From Membranipora membranacea (Eukaryota > Bryozoa > Gymnolaemata > Cheilostomatida > Membraniporidae), in contig OU612069.1 in NCBI GenBank assembly GCA_914767715.1, forward strand, positions 29,449,387 through 29,513,386: DNA of 64,000 nt, written 5' to 3'. A program made the position numbers and the translations under genes. The notes under the pieces were generated by a model that was not told the DNA's origin, did no database searches, and saw only the letters and a program-made list of their open reading frames with translations. Shown in pieces: positions 47,401 to 57,100 of this stretch (position 1 is the first letter of the stretch; every line of letters begins with the position of its first letter).

Positions 47401-50400
47401 AGTTAGTGTAAAATCCATGACGCAGCACAATCTGGTTGAGCATTGCTAGTGCTTGTATCATTGAATGTATCATTGAGAATAACAGAATTGGGCCTGATAA
47501 CTTCATTTCATAATTTCATCCCTCAAAAGAATATTCAAACATTTTGCATCCGCGATGCGAATAAATGCATAGCCTAACTACATCATTTTTTTTTATATAT
47601 TTTAAACATTGCCAAGTCGCCATTGCAATGGCTTTTACTGAAATATATATATATAAAATATTATGTATGATGTTAGAGGTTGCAGTTACATGAGGGAGTT
47701 TGGGTCCCTAACCTCCTGGTTACATCTACTTTACAAGCACAAATAAAGAGCCATTATGATCATGGTCATCATAATCATATCTGAAAATTGTGTCACACTC
47801 CCACAGATCCCGCTCTAAATCGTCACTATTTTGGCAAGAATTCAGAAATATCCAGAATTTTCCGTGGAAGGAGAAGGAGAAAGGAGAAAAATTTTGACCA
47901 ACAATACAAGAGAGGTTAAATTCCCACTGTTGAATGTACCTGAAGATAAATTAATAGTGTTTAAATTCTAGAAAATCTCAGTTAGTCTGAACATGTATGT
48001 ATGTTGAGTTTCCCAATCAAATATTCATTTGACATTCAGCAGTAAATTGCTACTGCAAATGACGAAAGCGAGCTGCCGTTAGTTAATTGTCAGTAGCTGG
48101 TACTGATAAGAAAAATGAACTCTCTGGATGATTGTGTAACATAAGGTAAAAGAGACAGAATAAGCCTTATATTGTTGGGAAGAACGGTCTGCGTTAGCTA
48201 ACCCTGTATTACATAGAGTGAATTCTATTGAATGAAAGCTTATATGGTTACCTTATTATGACAAACTTAGTAATGACAAGAGAATAATATAAAGGATTAG
48301 ACTAGAGATGATTTGTGGCCCTTTGATGGCCAGATTATAACATTATTGTGTAACTAATATGACTCTAGTCAGGTGTCTGACATTAGATTGAGTGATGTTG
48401 TCTTTTAAGAGAAGTAACAATCACTAACAACTATAGTATTTATAATCTTAGTCACCAACTATGGTTGACAGGAGAGATACTTGTAGCTGAGTACGGACTG
48501 CTTTGGCCTATTCACACTATACACTATACACAAAACAAACTCAAAGGTGCTGGTTAGGGCTGAAAACACTCATGATGTTTGTCATGCTTTGTTGTTTTAT
48601 GCATATATGGAGTGAGGGAGAATGCAGTGAGTGTCACCAGGGAGAATGCAGTGAGTGTGACCAGGGAGAATGCAGCGAGTGTCACCAGGGAGAATGCAGT
48701 GAGTGTGACCAGGGAGAATGCAGAGAGAGTCACCAGGGAGAATGCAGTGAGGGAGAATGCAGTGAGTGTCACCAGGGAGAATGCAGTGAGTGTCACCAGG
48801 GAGAATGCAGCGAGTGTCACCAGGGAGAATGCAGTGAGTGTCACCAGGGAGAATGCAGTGAGGGTCACCAGGGAGAATGCAGTGAGTGTCACCAGGGAGA
48901 ATGCAGTGAGTGTCACCAGGGAGAATGCAGTGAGTGTCACCAGGGAGAATGCAGCGAGTGTCACCAGGGAGAATGCAGCGAGTGTCACCAGGGAGAATGC
49001 TGTGAGTGTCACCAGGGAGAATGCAGCGATTGTCACCAGGGAGAATGCAGCGAGTGTCACCAGGGAGAATGCTGTGAGTGTCACCAGGGAGAATGCAGCG
49101 ATTGTCACCAGGGAGAATGCAGCGAGTGTCACCAGGGAGAATGCAGTGAGGGTCACCAGGGAGAATGCAGTGAGTGTCACCAGGGAGAATGCAGTGAGTG
49201 TCACCAGGGAGAATGCAGCGAGTGTCACCAGGGAGAATGCAGTGAGTGTCACCAGGGAGAATGCAGTGAGGGTCACCAGGGAGAATGCAGTGAGTGTCAC
49301 CAGGGAGAATGCAGTGAGTGTCACCAGGGAGAATGCAGTGAGTGTCACCAGGGAGAATGCAGCGATTGTCACCAGGGAGAATGCAGCGAGTGTCACCAGG
49401 GAGAATGCAGTGAGGGTCACCAGGGAGAATGCAGTGAGTGTCACCAGGGAGAATGCAGTGAGTGTCACCAGGGAGAATGCAGCGAGTGTCACCAGGGAGA
49501 ATGCTGTGAGTGTCACCAGGGAGAATGCTGTGAGTGTCACCAGGGAGAATGCAGTGAGTGTCACCAGGGAGAATGCAGTGAGTGTCACCAGGGAGAATGC
49601 AGTGAGTATCACACTACATTTTGAAGCTTATCTTTATATTCATGGAAATACTCCATTATGAACCCACTGGTTCTTGTGAGAGTTGCGATAAATATATCTT
49701 GTGTTTCCCTATTGAATAATCAGTGAATTTGAAGTTGGGCCTCCCGCAGAAAAAAAGGAATTTCAACTCATTGTCATAACAAGACATTACCTCGTGTCAG
49801 ATGCATAGTAAAATATGCACCCAAGATAAAATTTCTTTATTTATACCAGAGACTATAGATATAGATATATCTATAGTCTCTGTTTATACCTCACAGATGA
49901 CGACTGACCCACATTTATGTAGGCTATGTGTTACTTCTTACCTGTACGATATCGTTATGTGACAGCTCTATAGTAGGAGTCTGTATAGATAGAGATACGG
50001 ATCTCTGGTGACTAGAATTACTCATATCCATACTTCTATTTATACTTCTACTTATACCGGTACTAACATTCATACTCATCTCTGTGATATGAGGGTTAAT
50101 CTGAAATAGAGAGTACAACATCTCAGTCTGAGGATATTATTACAAAATGCAGGGAATTTAATGCTTCGTAAGTATGTGCTACAGAACTTAAAATTACAAA
50201 GGTGGATTTCTGTAAATCATGGTGTTCTACAATATGGGCTATGGTCCAGGCAGTGAAGGCCCAGGGTTCACATAACTGTAAAGTGAAGACATGAAACTCA
50301 ACGCACATCAGTGAAATTTAATACCAGTAGCGGGCCTCAGGAATAGAAAATTGCTCGACTTATTTAATGAAAACAGTAGTGAATTATGGGTCTAATTTTG

Positions 50401-53400
50401 GAGTCATTATAACTATAATATGCAGTGCACGAAAAACTAGTGGAGGTTAATTTAGTAGGAAAATCAAAAAATGTACGTTAATAATAAACCAACTCCTGAA
50501 CACAAGCTGCCGCAGGTAAAGCACAAATATATAATATTTGTAGTTGAACTGGAAGGTATGCACCACTATGCAATAAAGTTTCATCATAACTTAACTTTCA
50601 GAAAGTCTCAAACATGCCTGAGCCTTGTTGTCATGTGATCATTTAAACAAATACAGCAGTAAATCATCACGGTGATCTAAACAGCAAAGTACTGTTCTGA
50701 TAAAAAACGGAGTTGAATCAGGAGAAATAATATATTGCACATCGAGAGCAACGCTACTGTTGCACTCTACCATTCTTTGCATGAACCTGTACATGCATGC
50801 GTGAAAATTGGAAGCGTCAAAAGGAGTCTCAAAATCCATTAACAGAAAAAATATCACTGATGACTTGGCAAATCTAAATTGAACTGACTGAATTACGGAG
50901 GACCACACCACTGCAGCATACAGACAGACATATATGAAATGACAGTAAACAGGTAAATCTAATTTAATCTAACTCAAGATAGTGAAGTAGGTAAGCCTAC
51001 AAACACAGCAAGCAAGAAGTCTTCATATATATAGCAGGCAGGACGTGTCCAAAAATGCTCTACTGCTCTTGTACAGTAGTCTTAGATCTAGCCTACCTAC
51101 CTACAACTGCAATATATTTAACTCATTGCTATCACTATCACTATAACATCACTGTTACTGTATAGCAGTGGCGTATATTAGCACTCACGGCCCACGGATT
51201 TCCGTGAGTGGCTGAATAGCTCAGTGTGTAGAGCGTCCGCTTTATAATCTCTGATAATAAGATTGTTGTGGGTTCGAATCCCATCAAGGTCAGTTTTTTT
51301 TCAAATGGGTGCTTTATAACTGGAGCATTTTTACCGTAATCTTCTACTGCTATTGAGTTGTTTTCTGAAAGTACCCAACAGCTCAGTGAGCTATTGAAAT
51401 ACCTCTCTGCTTGCACTATTTTGCTACCGATATGCAAAAATTTCCGTGGTGGGAGGGCGCTTAAGCGCCCCTCCCACACCCTCCCCGCCTACGGCGTGTG
51501 GATCGGGCTGCGCCCGATTATTATGCTCATCTCTGAAAAGTCAGTGAGTGAAATTTTTTAGAATATACACCCCTGCTGTATAGGTTTGGCTGGTTACCTG
51601 TTATATGATGTGCCATGTATGAAATGTATTTAGGCCTATATATATACTAGGCTATATATATATGTACTATATAATATATAAATGTTTTGTATGATTATTA
51701 TGATAATGATGTATGTAGGGCCTAGCCCTGGTATAGTGTATGAATTTGTATTGATGTCATGTATGTATTGTCATTGTTACTCTTACTATAATATAAGGAT
51801 CAATGAACTCCCTGTAGGCCTAAAAGCCTAAAGGATAGGAACTTCATTGTAAGGATAGACCCAACTTACTATAAAAAAAACTTATTACTATTCATTCATT
51901 TCATTGTATATTAATATAATATTCTAACCTGTTCAGCTGCTTATATTAGCTCCTTGTTAAATAGACTATGCAAAATGACTTACGTGTTAACTCCTTTAAA
52001 GCTGTATAGATCCTCCTGCTCGTCATATGATTGTGTACTCTTACTTGCTGGCGCTTTCTCTCACTTATATATTGTATGTTGTTGTTTTTATTTCTTTCAC
52101 ATGCCTGTAATCACAACAATGGTCAGAAACTTAATCGCTGTAATAAGATTTCGCAACATTTGATTGGCTGACCCTTCTATCCCTGACATCTAAAGCCTCT
52201 GATTCTTTACTGTAGACGATGAGGCTGAGTTGAACCCTTACCGCTTTCAGATTCTAAGGGTATCACTTCTGCAACAAGTTTCTTGCAGAAACTAAATTCC
52301 ATTAGTCAGCAAACTGGAAGCCTCCAACCAAGATCTCCTTGCTCTAACCTAGGATCAAAGGTAAAGGCTTTGCAGTCAACAAATCTAAAAGGAAATGGAA
52401 AGAAGTTGCACTGCTAGATGAGTTTGGGTAACAAGTAGCTACATGACATTTTGATGAAATAATAAATCGGTGTCCAATTTGTTTTTCTCTTGGCTACGGA
52501 CGGGTTTCTTGCATGATAACCAAATAAACAGTATAGATTTCTGCTCTCTAATTTTTGTACAGGCATACCAGTTTGTGAGAGACTAGGGGTCTTTGTGTTA
52601 CCCCGGTAACTGCGGCAGACATCTCCTACTATACAGAAATAGTGTCTTATCACTTTTTTATATTGATATTTTGTATTGTGACTTGTCTGTCTATCTTGGA
52701 GTTTGGCAACATTTCTCCAATCCTCTGACTGAGCTGAATTGAGCAAACCTTTATCTTCTCTAACTATCTCATTATTTAATCCAACACATACAGCTCACTT
52801 GGATTGAGTAGATTAGTTGTCAATCCTTTCTTTCACCCAAGGCCATAGCAGACACCTCCCCATTCATTATTTGGGATGCATGCTCGCCCCTTCATCTACA
52901 CAGGAATTCCTAGTAGGATTAGTACTTAATGCAACTGTACATACAAAGCCTATAGGGCCTCTTGAAAATTGTACTCGTGAAGTTTCTGGCCACTTTCGGC
53001 TTTTACATGATTTTCTCATTGAAAATTTCATTCTTAAACATGATCTATTCTGAAATAATTAGAGGCCTGTCCGCGGTACACTGATGGGACTGTCCGCGGT
53101 ACACTGATGGGACTGTCCGCGGTACACTGATGGGACTGTCCGCAGTACACTGATGGGACTGTCCCAAAAACGCTGATGGGACTCCGGGGTACACTGATGG
53201 GACTCCGCGGTACGCTGATGGGACTCCGCGGTACACTGATGGGACTCCGCAGTACACTGATGGGACTCCGCGGTACACTGATGGGACTCCGCGGTACACT
53301 GATGGGACTGTTTACACTATCCGCGGTACGCTGATGGGACTGTTTACACTATCCGCGGTACACTGATGGGACTCCGCGGTACACTGATGGGACTGTTTAC

Positions 53401-53974
53401 ACAAATCGAGACAGTTATTGTCACCGACTTGTATATACTTGTCTACAACGAGCCTAGTTATTAAATGATGGTTCTCCTGGTGCACTATTTGCTACCGACT
53501 GACACTGTTGGAGAAATATGCCAAGATAGATTTGTATTATTCCCGATCCACAAGATATAGAAGTACCCACACTAGGTCACACAGGCCTTCCCCTCTCCTC
53601 GATGAATATACTGGGAGGTTATCGGGTCCGACCACAAGGAAGCTAATTCTGACACGCTATCGACCTGATTTGCAATATTTTATTTAAGTCTTGTGAATGG
53701 AATTTGCCTAGTCAGACAATATGGGTTATAATTAGTTAGTTCATTGATCATCTTATGCTCTAAATTCCCAGCTTCACGCCAAATCAGATGGTTATATAAT
53801 ATAACGTCACCATCCGATCACCGACGGTGATTCTATGTTACCGATTACTTGGTTATCTGAGGTTATGAGACAGTGTAGTCTGACCCCCCCCCCCCCTCTC
53901 CACTCTTACCCTCTGTTGGAGAGACAGTGATGATCTCACTCCGGATGGTTTGTGGTTTGATTACGGAGCTGTCC
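44397..53974 (-). CDS. Small Cys/His zinc-binding protein, 5' end not found
   Basis: Four exons join in phase: 53974-53911, 50100-49942, 46515-46363 and 44468-44397, giving 148 residues to a TAA. Exon 1 here starts with an intron acceptor and phase 2, so at least one upstream exon is missing from the model; it would have to lie near or within the oppositely oriented glycogenin gene. The first half is Ser/Thr-rich and polar. The second half is the informative part: a CIC pair, then CEMCGHCF, GRVRRQC, ELH and, in the next exon, VMHLMDLANCPSC. Eight Cys and several His suggest one or two structural zinc sites. I do not recognise a named family. The last eight residues (KIREISP region) come from the edge of a minisatellite and look newly acquired. 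Introns of 1.9-3.8 kb are filled with transposons. Confidence 0.72.
44553..44586. mobile_element. Minimal palindrome with the termini of the 45013 foldback element
   Basis: CACAGAGTAAGG, a 10-base spacer and CCTTACTCTGTG. The arms are identical to the first and last 12 bases of the 703-bp element at 45013-45715. It may be an extreme internal deletion of that family. Confidence 0.65.
45013..45715. mobile_element. 703-bp foldback element with about 325-bp inverted arms
   Basis: It starts CACAGAGTAAGGATATACAG and ends with the complement. The arms, 45013-45335 and 45393-45715, remain clearly complementary throughout (for example AATCCAGGTTTTTAAAATGAG against its complement) with scattered mismatches. 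The direct repeat TTGTTGT flanks both sides (45006-45012 and 45716-45722). No coding capacity. It lies in the last intron of the zinc-binding gene. Confidence 0.9.
46765..47334 (+). mobile_element. Solo LTR of a retrotransposon
   Basis: A 570-bp sequence beginning TGTAACGGCCAGC and ending GCTGCTGCTACA (TG...CA). It is flanked by the 5-bp direct repeat ATAGT at 46760-46764 and 47335-47339. An AATAAA signal lies near 47295. It is about the same length as, and clearly homologous to, the minus-oriented LTR at 63124-63711. No internal region adjoins it, so it is a solo LTR left by recombination. Confidence 0.92.
47340..48500. other. Intron sequence of the zinc-binding gene
   Basis: AT-rich sequence with no exon, RNA gene or repeat that I can support, apart from a short TA tract near 47640. 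Confidence 0.5.
48617..49610. repeat. 24-bp minisatellite, about 41 copies, open in three frames
   Basis: Unit CACCAGGGAGAATGCAGTGA followed by GTGT. Because 24 is a multiple of three and the unit contains no stop in these frames, two plus-strand frames and one minus-strand frame stay open for more than 350 codons. One plus frame reads GECSECHQ repeats behind a short hydrophobic leader (MMFVMLCCFMHIW). It lies in an intron of the minus-strand zinc-binding gene. Substitutions among units change residues as freely as silent sites (TGT to GGT, AGT to TGT), so I call it a satellite rather than a gene. Confidence 0.9.
49847..49882. mobile_element. 36-bp palindrome flanked by a 7-bp direct repeat
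   Basis: CAGAGACTATAGATATAG followed by its near-perfect complement ending CTATAGTCTCTG, between direct repeats TTTATAC (49840-49846 and 49883-49889). It looks like a miniature inverted-repeat insertion consisting of almost nothing but termini. Confidence 0.65.
51166..51575. mobile_element. hAT-type MITE carrying a tRNA-like segment
   Basis: The termini CAGTGGCGTATATT and AATATACACCCCTG are imperfect inverted repeats. The perfect 8-bp direct repeat CTGTATAG lies at 51158-51165 and 51576-51583, as for hAT transposition. Inside are a CTCACGG/CCGTGAG hairpin, a tRNA-like segment (separate entry) and a GGGAGGGCGCTTAAGCGCCC palindrome followed by CTCCC. No transposase. Confidence 0.88.
51212..51301 (+). 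ncRNA. tRNA-like Pol III promoter segment inside the MITE
   Basis: A-box TAGCTCAGTGTGTAGAGCG with a GCTC/GAGC D-stem, and B-box GGTTCGAATCC with a plausible T arm (GTGGG / CCCAT), followed by a run of T at 51294-51301 that could terminate Pol III. The acceptor and anticodon stems do not pair, so this is a tRNA relic or tRNA-derived promoter, not a functional tRNA. Confidence 0.55.
53068..53400. repeat. 20-22-bp minisatellite CCGCGGTACACTGATGGGACT
   Basis: About fifteen copies of CGCGGTACACTGATGGGACT, with GTCC-, TCC- and GTTTACACTAT-type spacers between units. It lies in the intron of the zinc-binding gene. Confidence 0.93.
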
Positions 53975-54161
53975 CTGAAGAGAGCTGCTCATTACAACAT
54001 GAAAAGCTAACAAACAGTATCTCAGAGAGTAGCATTGCATATATAACATTCACTGCTCATTATAACCGCTAACTTGTACATATTTATTTGTTACAGAATC
54101 TATCCACACACCACCACCACCAGACTATCTCCTCTCTTCTGATAATCTACTGCTGATTATA

Positions 54162-57100
54162 ATGGCGTTTGTGACTTTAGCTACTAACGATAAGTACTCT
54201 CTCGGGGCTCTTACTGTAGCTGCCTCGCTCAGAGCTGTCAAGACTACCAGACAGATCGTGTGTATGATAACTCCTGATGTCAGTGAGCATATGAGGTAAG
54301 GGTGATAACTCCTGATGTCAGTGAGCATATGAGGTAAGGGTGATAACTCCTGATGTCAGTGAGCATATGAGGTAAGGGTGGTAACTCCTGATGTCAGTGA
54401 GCATATGAGGTAAGGGTGATAACTCCTGATCCGTCTCTAGTGTGAGCTCCCTCCTACACCCTACTATAAGTCAGTCCCTACCACAAATGTATTTATTTAT
54501 CATACATTCATTTATTACTTGGTAATAGTGTCACTGACACGTATAACAATGATGTTATTTGGAGGTCTATGATGTTTGAAATCTTTACGCTATCTGGTGT
54601 AACACTTGGTAAGGTGCTGATTTTGGGTAAAAGATCAGAAGAGTCGCAAAATAAGTTGATTAATAAGGTATCGTGATATGGGAATTTTCAGGTGAACTAG
54701 GAGTAGTTCCCAACAGTTAATTCTAAGTGTTAGCTAGCCTACATGAATAATTATCAGACACAGGAGTAATACCTTGATGTAGTACCTAGAGTACTTAGAT
54801 ATGATTATTTATGGAGCTGATATTTGAAGTAGACCTATGACCAGCTGTGACCTGTTCTTACAGTATAAACTGTGGAGTATGGAGTATATAACTACATACT
54901 ACATACTACATGGCACATATAACAGTACATCAGCGTCTACATCTACGTTCAGATCACTGATGTTTTATTATTTTACACATTGGCGAGGCTCAGATTAAAT
55001 GATGATGTGATGATCGTTGTTTTAAATTCACAGGTTGGCTCACTTAGCCTATGATAGTAACTTGTAGGCCCTGTTTTGTTACCCCTGATTATTTACATAT
55101 CGTTTTTGTTACTTAGCAGCAGTCTCTTCTATCCCACATGGTAAGCAGCTAAGTATCTGTATCCGCCTTGCTTTATAAGCTTTACCTAGTCTGTTATAAA
55201 ATTGTATCAGATGCTACAAAAAGCGAAGAAAGCTAGATTATGATCAGTTTGATGATTTTACAATGTTTAATTTTCGATGAAACATTGGTCATTTTGTGGA
55301 AGTCATGTAATATTGCTTCTGATCAACGCTACATTCACTTTGGCCCAAAGTCATTACTGAGGGTTTTTTTGACAATAATTTGCATAATAGTTGAGCTGAA
55401 ACTGTCTGGTGATCCCTGGATATAAATTCTAATCTGACTTGGCTGACAGTGTCAGTAGTGATTGACGACCAGCTGCTGGCCCAGAGACAATAGATCATAT
55501 AATTATACTGTCTCTTGGCATCCTGTTATTTTTAACCAATTTGTATATAAGTTATCTTGACACCTTGTCAATGAATCAGACGTGGAGCTCCTTTGTGGCC
55601 CTTAATCTTTCTTGTATTGTTCAATTTCTGACTTTCGCTCATATCTCACTAATTCACAATGAAATAATCTATTCTCTTGTCTTTAGTAATTGGAGGAAGA
55701 CATCAGAGTGTCGTTAGCGAGTCACCTCTTTGTCTTTACAGCTCATTTCACTCACAAGACAAGCTGCTGTCTGTCTGAGAGATTTCGGATATCATTTCAT
55801 TCATTCATAAAGTTAAATACAAATAAATTTTGGGTTTTATTATACAATACCTGACCCACCTATTATTGATGAGAATCGTGGATAATCCATACATCCTCTA
55901 ACTGTTTATTTATATATTGTGTTGACAGATCGGTATTAGATAAACTGTATGATGAGGTACATATGGTAGATATACTCGACTCCCGTGACCTGGCTAACTT
56001 AGCGTTACTAGAGAGACCCGACCTAGGAGTGACATTCACCAAGCTTCACTGCTGGAGGTTAGAGAAGTATAAGAAATGCGTGTTCCTCGACGCTGATACT
56101 CTGGTGAGTGAGTCTCTCAGCCGTCAGATTTACTGACTTCTCCAGTCGACTCGGCTGTGAGATAGCGGACATGCTGACTTGTATGTTTGGGTAATTAGAT
56201 GATATCTCAGGAGGGATTGTATACATTACCACCTCTCTCCAGTCCTCTTAGTCACCGCCACTTACTTTACTGACTCCTCCAGTCGACTCGGCTGTGAGAT
56301 AGCGGACAGGCTGACTTGTATGTTTGGGTAATTAGATGATATCTCAGGAGGGATTGTATACATTACCACCTCTCTCCAGTCCTCTTAGTCACCACCGCTC
56401 ACTTTACTGTATATGTTACACTGGATGAGTAAAGTATTAGTCTGGGGAAAAGTTTACATTTTTTACAAGTTTGAGTTTTAGTGAAATGTAAGATTAGGTA
56501 ACATTCACTCCGCATGTTACTAAATTAACTCCGACCTAAGCTGGTGAAATTTGGTGCTAGCTAACAATAAGTCATCTCCAAAGTCCAAGTTCTAGCTAAT
56601 ATTACTGCTCTGCGGGGGTCCCACACTCCCTGGAGTAGTCTGACTGGTTTGATTGTTGTGTCTGCATAAGCTGTCGATGACAGGCTAACTGTCTGTCTGT
56701 GTGTCTGTATAAGCTGCCGATGACAGGCTAACTGTGTGTCTGTGTGTCTGTATAAGCTGCCGATGACAGGCTAACTGTCTGTCTGTGTGTCTGTATAAGC
56801 TGCCGATGACAGGCTAACTGTCTGTCTGTGTGTCTGTATAAGCTGCCGATGACGGGCTAACTGTCTGTCTGTGTGTCTGTATAAGCTGCCGATGACAGGC
56901 TAACTGTCTGTCTGTCCGTATAAGCTGCCGATGACAGGCTAACTGTCTGTCTGTGTGTCTGTATATGCAGCCGATGACAGGCTAACTGTCTGTCTGTGTG
57001 TCTGTATAAGCTGCCGATGACAGGCTAACTGTCTGTGTGTCTGTATAAGCTGCCGATGACAGGCTAACTGTCTGTCTGTGTGTCTGTATAAGCTGCCGAT

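Larger units (their letters stand above)
50101..53910. other. Large intron of the zinc-binding gene
   Basis: It holds the hAT-type element at 51166-51575 and a 20-22-bp minisatellite at 53068-53400. Poly-C occurs near 53884. Open frames near 50640 and 52414 show no resemblance to known proteins and lack splice or codon support. Confidence 0.5.

Noticed and set aside
51141-51479. A 112-codon minus-strand frame across the hAT-type MITE
   Set aside because: It runs through the MITE and its tRNA-like part and has no family resemblance.
52414-52746. A 110-codon minus-strand frame in the zinc-binding gene intron
   Set aside because: No recognisable motif, no splice or codon signal; kept only as unexplained intron sequence.
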